In this document: in pieces, positions 32,962 through 42,600 of the stretch
Layout: every line of letters begins with the position of its first letter
Numbering within the stretch: position 1 is the first letter of the stretch
Source of the DNA: Cohnella rhizoplanae
GTDB taxonomy: Bacteria > Bacillota > Bacilli > Paenibacillales > Paenibacillaceae
DNA: 64,000 nt
Direction: 5' to 3'
Assembly (NCBI RefSeq): GCF_948329515.1
Contig: NZ_CAOJCN010000011.1
Span: 1 to 64,000, forward strand
The notes under the pieces: model-generated
The model's database searches: none
Told to the model about the DNA's origin: nothing
The model's input: the letters and a program-made list of their open reading frames with translations, nothing else
Position numbers and translations under genes: made by a program

Positions 32962-35355
32962 CTAGAGCGGGAGTCGAATCTCGACGCGCGTGCCTCGGCC
33001 GAGCGCGCTCTTGTACCGGATGGAGCCTCTGTGACCCGCGATAATCTGCTGGCTGACCATGAGACCCAGGCCGTGCCCCGAAGCTTTGTTGGAGTAAAAC
33101 GGTTCGCCCAGATGCTTCAGCTCGTTCTCCGAGATGCCGAAGCCCTCGTCCTCGATGACGATGAGGATGCTTCCTTTTTCCGACTGTCTCGACCGTTCGT
33201 ATTCGCCGTTACGGTCATCCTCGAGCTCCCCGTCCTCCGGCGGTTCCCGCGTCGCCGCGGCCTCGAGCATCCCGGAACCGCCCTTTGCCGCATCCGATTC
33301 CGAGGCGTCGTCCGGCTCCGTCGCGATGCCGATGCGCACGGTGCCGCCGTCCGGCATCGCCTCCATCCCGTTCTTGAGCACGTTGAGGAAAACCTGCTTG
33401 AGCTGGTTGGGCTCGCCGTTCAGCAGGGGCAGATCTTGAGCCTGGCGCAGCTCGAGCTGCACGTTGTTCATGATCGCCTGCGCTTCGAGGAGCGATACGG
33501 TCTCCCGCATGATGGACCGGATGTCGACGAGCTGATAGCGGACGGCTTGGGGCTTGGACAGCACGAGGAACTCGCCCACGATGAAGTTGATGCGGTCCAG
33601 CTCGGACAGCATCGTATCCAGGTGGACCGGCGAGATGCTTCCCGACTGCTGCTGGAGCTGCACGAAGCCGCGCAGCGTCGTGAGCGGGTTGCGAATCTCG
33701 TGCGCCACGCCCGCGGCGAGCTGGCCGACCATCGACAGCTTCTCCGAGCGGCGCAGCATCTCTTCGGTATGCTTGCGCTCGGTAATGTTGCGCGAGATCG
33801 AGGCGATGCCGACGACCTCCCCGCGCTCGTTGCGCACCGGGGAGATCGTAATGCTGACGTCGATCTGGGAGCCGTCCTTGCGATAGCGGGTCGTCTCATA
33901 GTCCGCGACGGCGCCGCCCTTCACGACCTTGCGCAGGATGCGGTCGAACTCCGCCCGATGCTCCGTCGGCACCTCGGGCAGGCTGCGGCCCAGCGCCTCG
34001 GCGGCGCTCCAGCCGTACATTTTTTCGAATGCGGCATTCAGCTGCATTAGATTCCCGCCCGGATCGGCGACGTGGATGGCGTCCGAGCTGTGATGCACGA
34101 ACGACTCCAGATACTGCTTGGTGCTCCGCAGCTCCTCGGCCGTGTCTCTCAGCCGGTTGGTATAGGTGCTGAGATTGCTCGCCATCGTATTGACGCGATC
34201 CGAGAGCAGCCCCAGCTCGTCGTTGCTGACGACGGGGAGCGGTTCGTCGAAGCTGCCTTCGGCGACCGCGTTGACCTTATGCAGAATCTGCTGCACGGGA
34301 CGGATCATCAGGCCGGAGAGCCAGTAGCTGGTCAGGACGGTGGCGCCGAGCAGGACGAGCCCGATGACGACGTTGAGCAGCAATTGACGGTTCAACTCGC
34401 CGCTGATCGCCGAGCGGTCGAAGCTCACGGTGACGATATAGTCTCTGTCCCCGTGAATGGGGATGTAGTTCTTCAGCAGGCTTTTGCCGCCGGAATTGCT
34501 GGTCGCCGTGACGGTCTTCCCCGTCGTGATGGCCGTATTCACGTACTCGACGTCGGCGTCGTCCTTGTAAGAATAGGTGCCGAACACGATATCCCGGACG
34601 TCCAGATTGTAGACGGGCTTGCCCTTCTTGATCTTGATGATGGGCGCCTTGCCGAAGAAGGCGGGATCGATGCCGGTAATCTCGACGATATCGGGATTGT
34701 CGTGCAGCAACTGCTTGATCAGCTTCTCCGTGCCGATCGAATCCTTGAAGTTGACGAAGACGTCCCCCCGCATGAAGGGGTTGATCATATAGTTCGTCGT
34801 GCCGTCGTAATAGTCGCCCCACTTCAAGATCAGATCGGGATCCGAGGTGGCGAAGTTGAACGGGCCGGACCAGAAGTTCGGCATCGCCCGGCCGAAGCCG
34901 ACGTTCACGGGAACCCGGGCGAACAATTGCTGGAACGCCCTGTACCAATAATCCATCGTGTTGGAGCCGAGATTGATCTCGCCGGGCTCCGAAGACTTTT
35001 TGACGACGATGTCGTTCGGGGTCTTGATCCACAGCGATATGCCTTCGAGCTGCAGCTTCTCGGTCAGCGCGACGAGCTCTTCGTTGGTGACGTTGTCGAT
35101 GTCGGGATCGAGCGAGCTCTGGATCGCGATGGACGCGGCGAGCAGCTTTTCCTCCTGGGCCCTCTCGAGCCGGCCGAGCGCGTCCTCGTAAGACTTGATC
35201 GACTCGCCGATCTGCTTGGAGATGATCTCCATGCGGCCGGTCACGTCCTCCTGCATGCCCGACTTGGACCAAAAGTAGGTAATCGACAGATTCAGCATGA
35301 GGATCGCGGCGACGAGTATGGACAGGAATAACGTGAGCTTAAGCTTTATGGACAA
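32962..35355 (-). CDS. Membrane sensor histidine kinase: Cache-like sensor, HAMP, PAS, HisKA, HATPase
   Basis: The 797-residue kinase has an N-terminal membrane helix (LTLFLSILVAAILMLNLSI), an extracytoplasmic sensor of about 300 residues, a second helix (VVIGLVLLGATVLTSYWLS), HAMP, PAS (FVHHSSDAIHVADPGG) and a kinase core with phospho-accepting H552 in AHEIRNPLTTLRGF. The ATP-binding domain has DEGFGIS and GHGLGLMVS. Between residues about 675 and 725 it carries a highly acidic insertion not usual in the fold. The TTG at 35355 follows AGGAGG by nine bases and is preferred over the upstream ATG at 35505. No response regulator is adjacent. Confidence 0.88.
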   Translation of the reverse strand: MSIKLKLTLFLSILVAAILMLNLSITYFWSKSGMQEDVTGRMEIISKQIGESIKSYEDALGRLERAQEEKLLAASIAIQSSLDPDIDNVTNEELVALTEKLQLEGISLWIKTPNDIVVKKSSEPGEINLGSNTMDYWYRAFQQLFARVPVNVGFGRAMPNFWSGPFNFATSDPDLILKWGDYYDGTTNYMINPFMRGDVFVNFKDSIGTEKLIKQLLHDNPDIVEITGIDPAFFGKAPIIKIKKGKPVYNLDVRDIVFGTYSYKDDADVEYVNTAITTGKTVTATSNSGGKSLLKNYIPIHGDRDYIVTVSFDRSAISGELNRQLLLNVVIGLVLLGATVLTSYWLSGLMIRPVQQILHKVNAVAEGSFDEPLPVVSNDELGLLSDRVNTMASNLSTYTNRLRDTAEELRSTKQYLESFVHHSSDAIHVADPGGNLMQLNAAFEKMYGWSAAEALGRSLPEVPTEHRAEFDRILRKVVKGGAVADYETTRYRKDGSQIDVSITISPVRNERGEVVGIASISRNITERKHTEEMLRRSEKLSMVGQLAAGVAHEIRNPLTTLRGFVQLQQQSGSISPVHLDTMLSELDRINFIVGEFLVLSKPQAVRYQLVDIRSIMRETVSLLEAQAIMNNVQLELRQAQDLPLLNGEPNQLKQVFLNVLKNGMEAMPDGGTVRIGIATEPDDASESDAAKGGSGMLEAAATREPPEDGELEDDRNGEYERSRQSEKGSILIVIEDEGFGISENELKHLGEPFYSNKASGHGLGLMVSQQIIAGHRGSIRYKSALGRGTRVEIRLPL

Positions 35356-35514
35356 GGCGGGAAGCCTCCTAATGTAGTGGGGACTGGACTTGATGTCGTC
35401 GATCTGAAGATGCTGCGCGGAAGACGTAGAGACAACATTATAAAATTCTTTGCTTCGCGTCATAATCCTGCAACGCGCAGGCGCAAATATATGCGAGCTG
35501 TGCATGCTAAAAGA

Positions 35515-35528
35515 TTTAAGCGCTTAAA
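35515..35528 (+). promoter_or_regulatory. LacI-type operator, upstream copy
   Basis: TTTAAGCGCTTAAA is a perfect 14-bp palindrome with a central CG pair, typical of LacI-family operators. It lies 10 bp ahead of the -35 element of the lacI-like gene. Confidence 0.75.
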
Positions 35529-35537
35529 CATCCGGGG

Positions 35538-35567
35538 TTGATTCGAATACGCGATGTCGGGTAGAAT
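35538..35567 (+). promoter_or_regulatory. Promoter of the LacI-kinase-GH4 operon
   Basis: TTGATT (35538-35543) and TAGAAT (35562-35567), 18 bp apart, lie between two operator-like palindromes. Confidence 0.55.
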
Positions 35568-35580
35568 GGTTCTGGAAAAG

Positions 35581-35594
35581 TTAAAGCGGTTAAA
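35581..35594 (+). promoter_or_regulatory. LacI-type operator, downstream copy
   Basis: TTAAAGCGGTTAAA resembles the upstream palindrome and sits just beyond the expected transcription start. The two centres are 66 bp apart, suitable for cooperative or looped repression. Confidence 0.65.
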
Positions 35595-35633
35595 CTTTCG
35601 GAGATGCCGCCGAGGATGAAGGAGCGCGCGGGC

Positions 35634-36641
35634 ATGAAAATCAGCATTTTTGACGTGGCAAAAAAATCGGGCTTGTCCGTGGTCACCGTATCCCGCGTCA
35701 TCAACAACGCGCCGTCGGTGAGGCCGGGCAACCGTGAGAAGGTCCTCCGGGCGATGCGGGAACTTGGCTACCATCCGAGCGCCGCAGCGCGCAGCCTGGC
35801 CAGAGGGCGTACAGGCGTCATCGGCCTGACGCTGGCGACGCTGCAGGATTCTTTTTTCGATGCGGTCGTCAAGGAGATCAGCGATCGGCTGGCCGAGCAG
35901 GGCTACTTCCTCGCGCTGTCCGTCGAGACGGGCGCGGGCGGAGGCGCAGGCAGGCTGATCTTCGAGGAAGATCGCGTGGACGGCGTCATCGTGCTGTCCC
36001 CGATGCAGGAGGACGGCTACGAGCTGGAGCTGCTGCGGAAGCGGATTCCATATATCCTGCTGGATAACCAGCAGCCTTCCCCTTCGGCGCCGTCGGTCGT
36101 CGTGAACAACTTCAAGGGCGGTTACGAGGCCGCCCGGCACCTGATCGGTCTCGGGCACCGCGAGATCGCGCATATCGCCGGACCGGGAGCGTATCTCAGC
36201 AGCCAGGACCGGGAGCGGGGATTCCTGCAGGCGCTCGGCGAGGCCGGACTTGCGCCTTGGGCCATCGAGCCCGGCGCGTTCGACATCGAGACGGGCTACC
36301 GGATCGCGTCCGCCTGGATCGCGGCCGGGAAGCTGCCGGGCGCCGTGTTCGCCGCGGACGACCATATCGCGCTCGGCGTCGTCGACGCCTGCAAGAACGC
36401 GGGCCTTCGCGTGCCGCGGGACCTGTCGGTCGTCGGGTTCGACGACCAGTTCCTCGCAACGGCGATGCGCCCTGCGCTGACGACGGTCCGCCAGCCGGCC
36501 GACAAGATCGCCCACCGGGGCGTGGAGCTGCTGCTCTCGGCGATCGGCGGCGAATCCCGGCGGCACGTCAAGATACAGATCGACCCGGAGCTGATCGTCA
36601 GAGACTCGACGGCGGCCCCCGGCGGCAACGTTAACGGATAG
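35634..36641 (+). CDS. LacI family transcriptional regulator
   Basis: The 335-residue repressor has the LacI helix-turn-helix and hinge (FDVAKKSGLSVVTVSRVINN, then YHPSAAARSLARGRTG) and a periplasmic-binding-protein-like sugar domain ending VRQPADKIAHRGVELL. ATG 35634 with AAGGAG nine bases upstream is preferred over 35604. It heads an operon with a sugar kinase-like ATPase and a GH4 enzyme, and probably represses the operon from the two flanking palindromes. The inducing sugar is unknown. Confidence 0.93.
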   Translation: MKISIFDVAKKSGLSVVTVSRVINNAPSVRPGNREKVLRAMRELGYHPSAAARSLARGRTGVIGLTLATLQDSFFDAVVKEISDRLAEQGYFLALSVETGAGGGAGRLIFEEDRVDGVIVLSPMQEDGYELELLRKRIPYILLDNQQPSPSAPSVVVNNFKGGYEAARHLIGLGHREIAHIAGPGAYLSSQDRERGFLQALGEAGLAPWAIEPGAFDIETGYRIASAWIAAGKLPGAVFAADDHIALGVVDACKNAGLRVPRDLSVVGFDDQFLATAMRPALTTVRQPADKIAHRGVELLLSAIGGESRRHVKIQIDPELIVRDSTAAPGGNVNG

Positions 36642-36658
36642 AGAGAGGGGCGGACGCA

Positions 36659-37630
36659 ATGAAGTATTATCTGGGCGTGGACGGCGGGGGGAGCAAGACC
36701 TACGCGCTCGTCGCGGACGAGCGGGGCCGGGTCGTCGGAAAAGGGCGCAGCGGCAACGGCAATCATCAGATCGACCGGGAAACCGCGAGGCGCAGTGTCC
36801 GCGAGGCGACGGACATGGCGCTTGCGGCGGCGGGAATCTCGCGGGAGCAGGTCGCGTATGCCTGCTTCGGACTGGCCGGCGCGGACCGCGAAGCGGACTA
36901 TCGGATCCTGCGGCCGATGATCGCGGAGCTGGGCTTCGCGAGACACGACATTCACTGCGACACGATCATCGCGATGCGGGCCGGCACGAGCAGGCCGTAC
37001 GGCGTCGTGCTCATCTGCGGCAGCGGCACCAACGGCGCGGGCCGCAATCCCGCCGGCGAGAGCCTGCAGGTCGGCGGATTCACCTACGCGACGGGCGACT
37101 TCGGTGGAGGCGCGGCGCTGGCCGTGGAGGCCTTCCGCACGGTCATCCGCGCCTGGGACGGCCGCGAGGAGGAGACGGCGCTCACGCCGCTTGTGCTGGA
37201 GGAGATGGGCTATGCCGGCGTCGAGGAGATGTTCCACGACTGCCTGGACCGCGACCGGCAGCCGCCGCTGAGCCTGGCGAAGCTGCTATTCGAGGCGGCC
37301 GAGGGCGGGGACGCGGCGGCGCGGGCGATCCTGCGGCGGCAGGGCGAGGAGCTGGGCAAGCAGGCTTCGGCCATCATCCGCAGGCTCGGCATGGCCGACG
37401 AGACGTTCGACGTGGTCCTGGCCGGCAGCATTCTGACGCGCGGGAAGGGGGACTTCGTGCATTCGGAGATCCGCCGGGCCGTCGCTGCGGCGGCGCCGGC
37501 CGCGTCGGTTGCGAAGCTGGCGGTCGAGCCGGTCGTGGGCGCGCTATGGATGGCGTTCGAGGCGGACGGCCCGCTGCCGGAGCCGGCGCGCGAGACGTTG
37601 AAGGACGCGGCAGAGTTCGACGCGATCTGA
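36659..37630 (+). CDS. BadF/BadG/BcrA/BcrD-type ATPase, N-acetylglucosamine kinase-like
   Basis: The 323-residue protein belongs to the actin/hexokinase-like ATPase fold. Phosphate-binding motifs are visible at YYLGVDGGGSKTYALVAD and LICGSGTNGAG, with ATGDFGGGAALAVEA further on. In carbohydrate operons such proteins phosphorylate amino sugars or other sugars. Its position between a LacI repressor and a GH4 phospho-glycosidase, with gaps of 17 and 25 bp, supports sugar phosphorylation before cleavage. Confidence 0.85.
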   Translation: MKYYLGVDGGGSKTYALVADERGRVVGKGRSGNGNHQIDRETARRSVREATDMALAAAGISREQVAYACFGLAGADREADYRILRPMIAELGFARHDIHCDTIIAMRAGTSRPYGVVLICGSGTNGAGRNPAGESLQVGGFTYATGDFGGGAALAVEAFRTVIRAWDGREEETALTPLVLEEMGYAGVEEMFHDCLDRDRQPPLSLAKLLFEAAEGGDAAARAILRRQGEELGKQASAIIRRLGMADETFDVVLAGSILTRGKGDFVHSEIRRAVAAAAPAASVAKLAVEPVVGALWMAFEADGPLPEPARETLKDAAEFDAI

Positions 37631-37655
37631 CTTAGATACCAGGAGGGTGACAAGC

Positions 37656-38954
37656 ATGGACCAAGGACTGAAGGTCGCCGTCATCGGCGGCGGATCCTCG
37701 TATACGCCCGAGATCGTCGAAGGCTTCATCAACAGGTACGACACGCTCCCCATCCGGGAGCTGTGGCTCGTCGACATCGAGGCGGGGCGGCACAAGCTGG
37801 AGATCGTCGGTGCGCTCGCCAGGCGTATGGTCGAGAAATCGGGCCTGCCGATCGCGGTGCGCCTGACGCTGAACCGGCGCGAGGCGATCGAAGGCGCGGA
37901 CTTCGTTTCGACGCAGATGCGCGTGGGCTTGCTCGAGGCCCGCAAGTGGGACGAGCACATCCCGAATATGCACGGCGTCATCGGCCAGGAGACGACCGGT
38001 CCCGGCGGCATGATGAAGGCGCTGCGCACGATCCCCGCGCTGCTCGACATCTGCCGCGATATCGAGGAGCTGGCGCCGAATGCCTGGCTGCTTAATTTCA
38101 CCAACCCAGCCGGTATGGTGACCGAGGCGATCCGCCGCTACTCCAAGGTGCGCAGCATCGGCTTGTGCAACGCGCCGATCGGCCTCACGAAGTGGCTCAG
38201 CGCCAAATACGATACGACGCCTTCCCGCATTTATACCGAATTCGTCGGTCTTAACCATCTGCACTGGGTCACGCGCGTCGAGGTCGAGGGCGTGGACCGG
38301 CTCCCGGAGCTGCTGGACAAGCGCGAGGAATATGCGGGCAAGAACGTGCCTCCGAGCGAATGGGACCCGGACTTCCTCCGGTCGCTGGGCGGACTGCCCT
38401 CGTACTATCTCAAGTACTTCTACATGACGGACGTCATGCTGGCGGAGCAGCTCGCGTCGCTCAAGAGCGGCGGCACGCGCGCCGAGGTCGTGAAGAAAGT
38501 CGAAGACGAGCTGTTCGAGCTGTATAAAGATCCGGAGCTGCAGGAGAAGCCCAAGCAGCTGGAGAAGCGCGGCGGCGCCTATTATTCCGAGGCCGCGGTC
38601 AACCTGATGGAGTCCCTCTACGGCGACAAGCGCGATATCCAGACGTTAAACGTGCCGAACGGAAGCACGCTCGATTTTCTCCCGGCGGACGCCTGTATCG
38701 AGGTGAACTGCGTCGTGACGGGGCAGGGGCCGATTGCCCTCCCGGTGACCCGGGTGCCCGAGCAGGCGAAGGGGCTCATACATGCCGTGAAGACCTATGA
38801 GCGGCTGACGATCCGCGCCGCTGTCGAGGGCGACCGGGACCTCGCGCTTCAGGCGATGGCGTCCCATCCGCTGGTGCCCTCCGTCGGCGTGGCCAAGACG
38901 CTGCTGAGCGAGATGCTCGAGAAGAACCGTCCTTATCTGCCGGCGTTCTTCTGA
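37656..38954 (+). CDS. Family 4 glycoside hydrolase (6-phospho-beta-glucosidase type)
   Basis: The 432-residue enzyme is an NAD- and metal-dependent GH4 glycosidase. The N-terminal Rossmann motif KVAVIGGGSSYTPEIVEG, the FVSTQMRVG block, LLNFTNPAGMVTEA and GLCNAPIGLT with the metal-binding Cys are conserved. Its closest type by eye is 6-phospho-beta-glucosidase. ATG 37656 follows AGGAGGGTGA. No PTS gene is nearby, so phosphorylation by the upstream kinase-like protein is a reasonable inference. A terminator follows. Confidence 0.92.
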   Translation: MDQGLKVAVIGGGSSYTPEIVEGFINRYDTLPIRELWLVDIEAGRHKLEIVGALARRMVEKSGLPIAVRLTLNRREAIEGADFVSTQMRVGLLEARKWDEHIPNMHGVIGQETTGPGGMMKALRTIPALLDICRDIEELAPNAWLLNFTNPAGMVTEAIRRYSKVRSIGLCNAPIGLTKWLSAKYDTTPSRIYTEFVGLNHLHWVTRVEVEGVDRLPELLDKREEYAGKNVPPSEWDPDFLRSLGGLPSYYLKYFYMTDVMLAEQLASLKSGGTRAEVVKKVEDELFELYKDPELQEKPKQLEKRGGAYYSEAAVNLMESLYGDKRDIQTLNVPNGSTLDFLPADACIEVNCVVTGQGPIALPVTRVPEQAKGLIHAVKTYERLTIRAAVEGDRDLALQAMASHPLVPSVGVAKTLLSEMLEKNRPYLPAFF

Positions 38955-38970
38955 ACCGTATAGCAAGGTT

Positions 38971-39015
38971 AAGCCTCCCGACACAGCGAAGACTGCAGCG
39001 GGAGGCTTATTTTTG
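38971..39015 (+). terminator. Intrinsic terminator of the LacI-kinase-GH4 operon
   Basis: AAGCCTCCCG and CGGGAGGCTT form a perfect 10-bp stem followed by ATTTTTG. Hairpin array B begins five bases later. Confidence 0.9.
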
Positions 39016-39019
39016 TCGC

Positions 39020-39398
39020 ATAGCGGAAAAAAGATCCGCTATTGCGCGTCGAAGCCGGCATTCTCTGCGCATAGCGGAAAAAAGATCCGCTATCGCGCGC
39101 CGCAGCCGGCACCCTCGGCGTATAGCGGAAAAAAGATCCGCTATCGCGCCGCATAGCCGGCATTCTCGGCGCATAGCGGAAAAAAGATCCGCTATCGCGC
39201 CGCATAGCCGGCACCCTCGGCGTATAGCGGAAAAACGATCCGCTATCGCGCCGCATAGCCGGCATTCTCGGCGCATAGCGGAAAAAAGATCCGCTATCGC
39301 GTCGCATAGCCGGCATTCTCGGCGGATAGCGGAAAAAAGATCCGCTATCGCGCCACATAGCCGGCATTCTCAGCGGATAGCGGAAAAAGATCCGCTAT
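39020..39398. repeat. Hairpin array B: eight units at an exact 51-bp period
   Basis: Units start at 39020, 39071, 39122, 39173, 39224, 39275, 39326 and 39377. Each has perfect 8-bp arms ATAGCGGA and TCCGCTAT around an A-rich loop (AAAAAGA; one base shorter in the last copy). The 28-bp spacers are similar to each other and contain a second short pairing GCCG/CGGC. The array lies between the GH4 operon terminator and the AT-rich promoter region of the mannanase gene. Confidence 0.95.
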
Positions 39399-39420
39399 CG
39401 CGCCGCATAGGCGTGGCCTA

Positions 39421-39659
39421 ACCTGCATATTACTCTTTCGACAATAAATCATCCTAATATTTGTTTATTATTATAATTTGTTAGATAATTAAAGAAAGAT
39501 CGTTATATAAAAACAAATTTGACACCTGTTTTATAAATAGAAAGCGCTTTATAATCTGACACGTATCCAGTTAAAAGCAAGGTTTGATTAATGTTATGTA
39601 ACTGTTAGTGCTAATTTTTATTACTCTTATGCTCACAACGATGAAGGAGGTACTCAGGA
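39421..39659 (+). promoter_or_regulatory. AT-rich promoter region of the mannanase gene with cre-like site
   Basis: This 240-bp stretch is much more AT-rich than its surroundings. It holds TATAAT at 39472 and 39550, TTGACA at 39519, and a CcpA-type palindrome AAAGCGCTTT (39541-39550, in TAGAAAGCGCTTTATA). The palindrome suggests carbon catabolite repression of the mannanase. Which -10/-35 pair is used is unclear because the spacings are not canonical. Confidence 0.55.
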
Positions 39660-42600
39660 ATGAAGGCATCTAGAAAAATCATATCCGGCGCGCTGACGAC
39701 GGCGCTCGCGGCATCCGCCGTGCTGACCGGTATCGCATCGCCCCTGCCGGTATCGGCGGCCGGGCCGTCCGCGGCCGCAACGCCGTCGGCGGCATCCGCT
39801 CAAGCTGCGGGACCGGCTTTGTCGGACACGCTGCAGCACTGGGCGAAGGATAGCATCGCCAAGTGGGCGGCGAGCGGCGTGATCGGCGGCTATCCGGACG
39901 ATACGTTCCACCCGAACCAGCGAATCACGCGCGCCGAATTCGTGACAATCCTGAACCGCGTATTCGGGTTCTACGCCAAGTCGAACGACGCGTTCTCCGA
40001 CGTTCGGGACGCGAGCTGGTATGCGGACGCGCTGTCGATCGCGCGTCAGGCCGGATATTACGAGGGCTTCCCGGGCAACCAAGCGCATGCGTCCGATGCG
40101 ATCAGCCGCCAGGACGCGGTGACGCTGCTGGCCAGAGTCTTTTCGATCGCAGCGTCCGATGGCGCTTCCAAGGCGCCGGTCTTCAGCGACGGCGCGCAGA
40201 TCCGGGCGTACGCCCAAGCCGCCGTGGATGCGCTGTCCGGCCTGCTCAGCGGCTACCCGGACGGGACGTTCCGTCCGGAGAGCGGGATCACGCGCGCCGA
40301 GGTCGTGACGCTGATCAACAAGCTCGTGACCGGCTACTACGCCGCGGCGGGCAGCGTGGACCCCGGGGAGATCGCGGGCAACGTCGTCGTCAATCATGAC
40401 GGCGTGACGCTTAAGAACGCCGTCGTGAACGGCAATCTGTACTTAACCGCCGGCATCGGGGACGGCGAGGTGAAGCTGGACGGCGTCACGGTTAAAGGCA
40501 AGACGTTCATCGCGGGCGGAGGTCCGAACACGATCATTTTGAACGATGCGACGCTGGGCGAGGTCGTCGTAGACCGCAAGGAGGGCCAGGTTCGCGTGCA
40601 GGCGACCGGAGCGACGCGGATCGCGCGCATCGCGGTGGAGAGCGGCTCGAAGCTCGAGCTGGGCCAGGGCGTTCAGGTGGAAAATGCGACATTCGAAGGT
40701 CCGGTAGCGTTGGAGTTGGCCGAGGGAGCGTCGATCGGAGCGCTGCGCGTGAATACGGGAGCGGACGGCACGACGATCGCCGGCAAAGGCAACGTAGGCG
40801 CCGCGGTCATCGAAGCCAAGGGCGTCACCGTAGACGGGAAGGCGGTCGAAGCCGGCACCTTCCGCATCGCGAACGGCGTCGCCGCGTCGTCCGCGGCGGT
40901 CCCCCCGACGAATGCGCCGGTGGCGCCGGCGCCGGGCAGTCCGGCGGTTACGGTCGACCTCGTCGATCCCGAAGCATCCGCCGCGACCAAGTCCCTGTTC
41001 GTTTATCTGAACGAGATCCGCGGCACCGGCATCCTGTTCGGCCAGCAGCATGCGACGACCGAAGGCTTGTCCATCGGCAAGCGGGACGGCACCGAATCCG
41101 ACGCTTACAACGTTGTAGGCGAATACCCGGCGATGTTCGGCTGGGACACGCTCACGCTCGAAGGCAAAGAGAAGCCCGGCGTATCCGGCAGCTTCGAGCA
41201 GAGCCGCGACAACCTGATCGACGTCATGCGCAAGGCTTACGATTACGGTGGCGTGCTGACGCTCAGCTCGCACCTGCCGAACTTCGTGACGGGCGGCGAC
41301 TTCTACGACCTCAAGGGCAACGTCGTCTCGCATATTCTCCCGGGCGGCGACAAGCATGCCGAGTACAACGCGTTCCTCGACAACATCGCGGACTTCGCCA
41401 ATCGCCTGAAGGACGGCGACGGCAACCCGATTCCGGTCATCTACCGTCCGTTCCACGAGCAGAGCGGCAGCTGGTTCTGGTGGGGCGCCGCGTTCACGAC
41501 CAAGGACGAATACCGCGAGATCTATCGCTACACGGTCGAGTATCTCCGGGACATCAAGGGCGTGAGCAACTTCTTGTACGCGTACTCGCCGGGCGGCGGC
41601 TTCGGCACGAGCGAGGAGCGGTACATGGAGACGTACCCGGGCGACGACTACGTCGACATCCTCGGCTTCGACAGCTACTACAACGGCGAAGGCCAGACCT
41701 GGTTCGACGGCGTCAAGACCGAGGCGGCGCTCGTATCGCGCGTCGCGGACAGCCATGACAAGGTCGCGGCGTTGACCGAATTCGGCTATCAGCAGATGAA
41801 GGCGAGCGGCAATACGACGCCGGAATTTTACACGAAGCTCTCGGAGACGCTGCAGTCCGATCCGGACGCGAGGAAGATGGCCTACATGCTCACTTGGGCG
41901 AACTTCGGGCCTACGGCCTACGTGCCGTATCCTACGGGCGAAGGACAGCCGGCGCATCAGATGCTGCCCGACTTCGTCAAGTATTTCCAGGAGCCCTACT
42001 CGCTGTTTAACAAGGAAGTATCGCATGCCTACGACCGCAGCGTGGCGACGGAGAGCGAGCGGCCGTTCATGCACATCGCTTCGCCGACCGACCAGAGCAC
42101 GGTGAAGACGAACGCGACGCAGATCCGTGCCCGCATCCTGAACGAGACGCCGGCCCGCGTCGTCTATACGACCGACGCCGACGCCTCCGAGCATGCGCTG
42201 ACGCTCGACGCCGCCACGGGCTTCTACGTCGCGGACTGGTCGCCGACGGCCGGTCAGAACGGCAAATCCGCGACGGTCACCGTTAAGGCGTACGACGCGG
42301 ACGGCAAGGTACTGCAGGAGCAGGCCAACACCGTATTCGTAAAGATTCCCGAGGTGCTGATCGGCGCGTATACGTTCAACAACGGAATCGATGGCGTTCA
42401 GAGCAACGGCGGCTGGCAAGCCGACATCGAGGGTCTCTCCCACGCCGTTCTGAACGGCGACGGCAAGCTCAAGCTCAGCGTCACTAGCACGACGTATACG
42501 CAGGATTGGCAGGAGCTCAAGCTGGAGCTTAAAAATGCCAAGGCCGTCGCGGGCGCGGATACGCTCTCCGGCGTGAAGCGCATCAAGTACGAGGCATGGG

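Noticed and set aside
38969..39367. Minus-strand frame of 132 codons across array B (RDSGSFFRY repeats)
   Set aside because: It is a consequence of tandem 51-bp hairpins and begins inside the array without start signals; it is treated as a repeat, not a protein.
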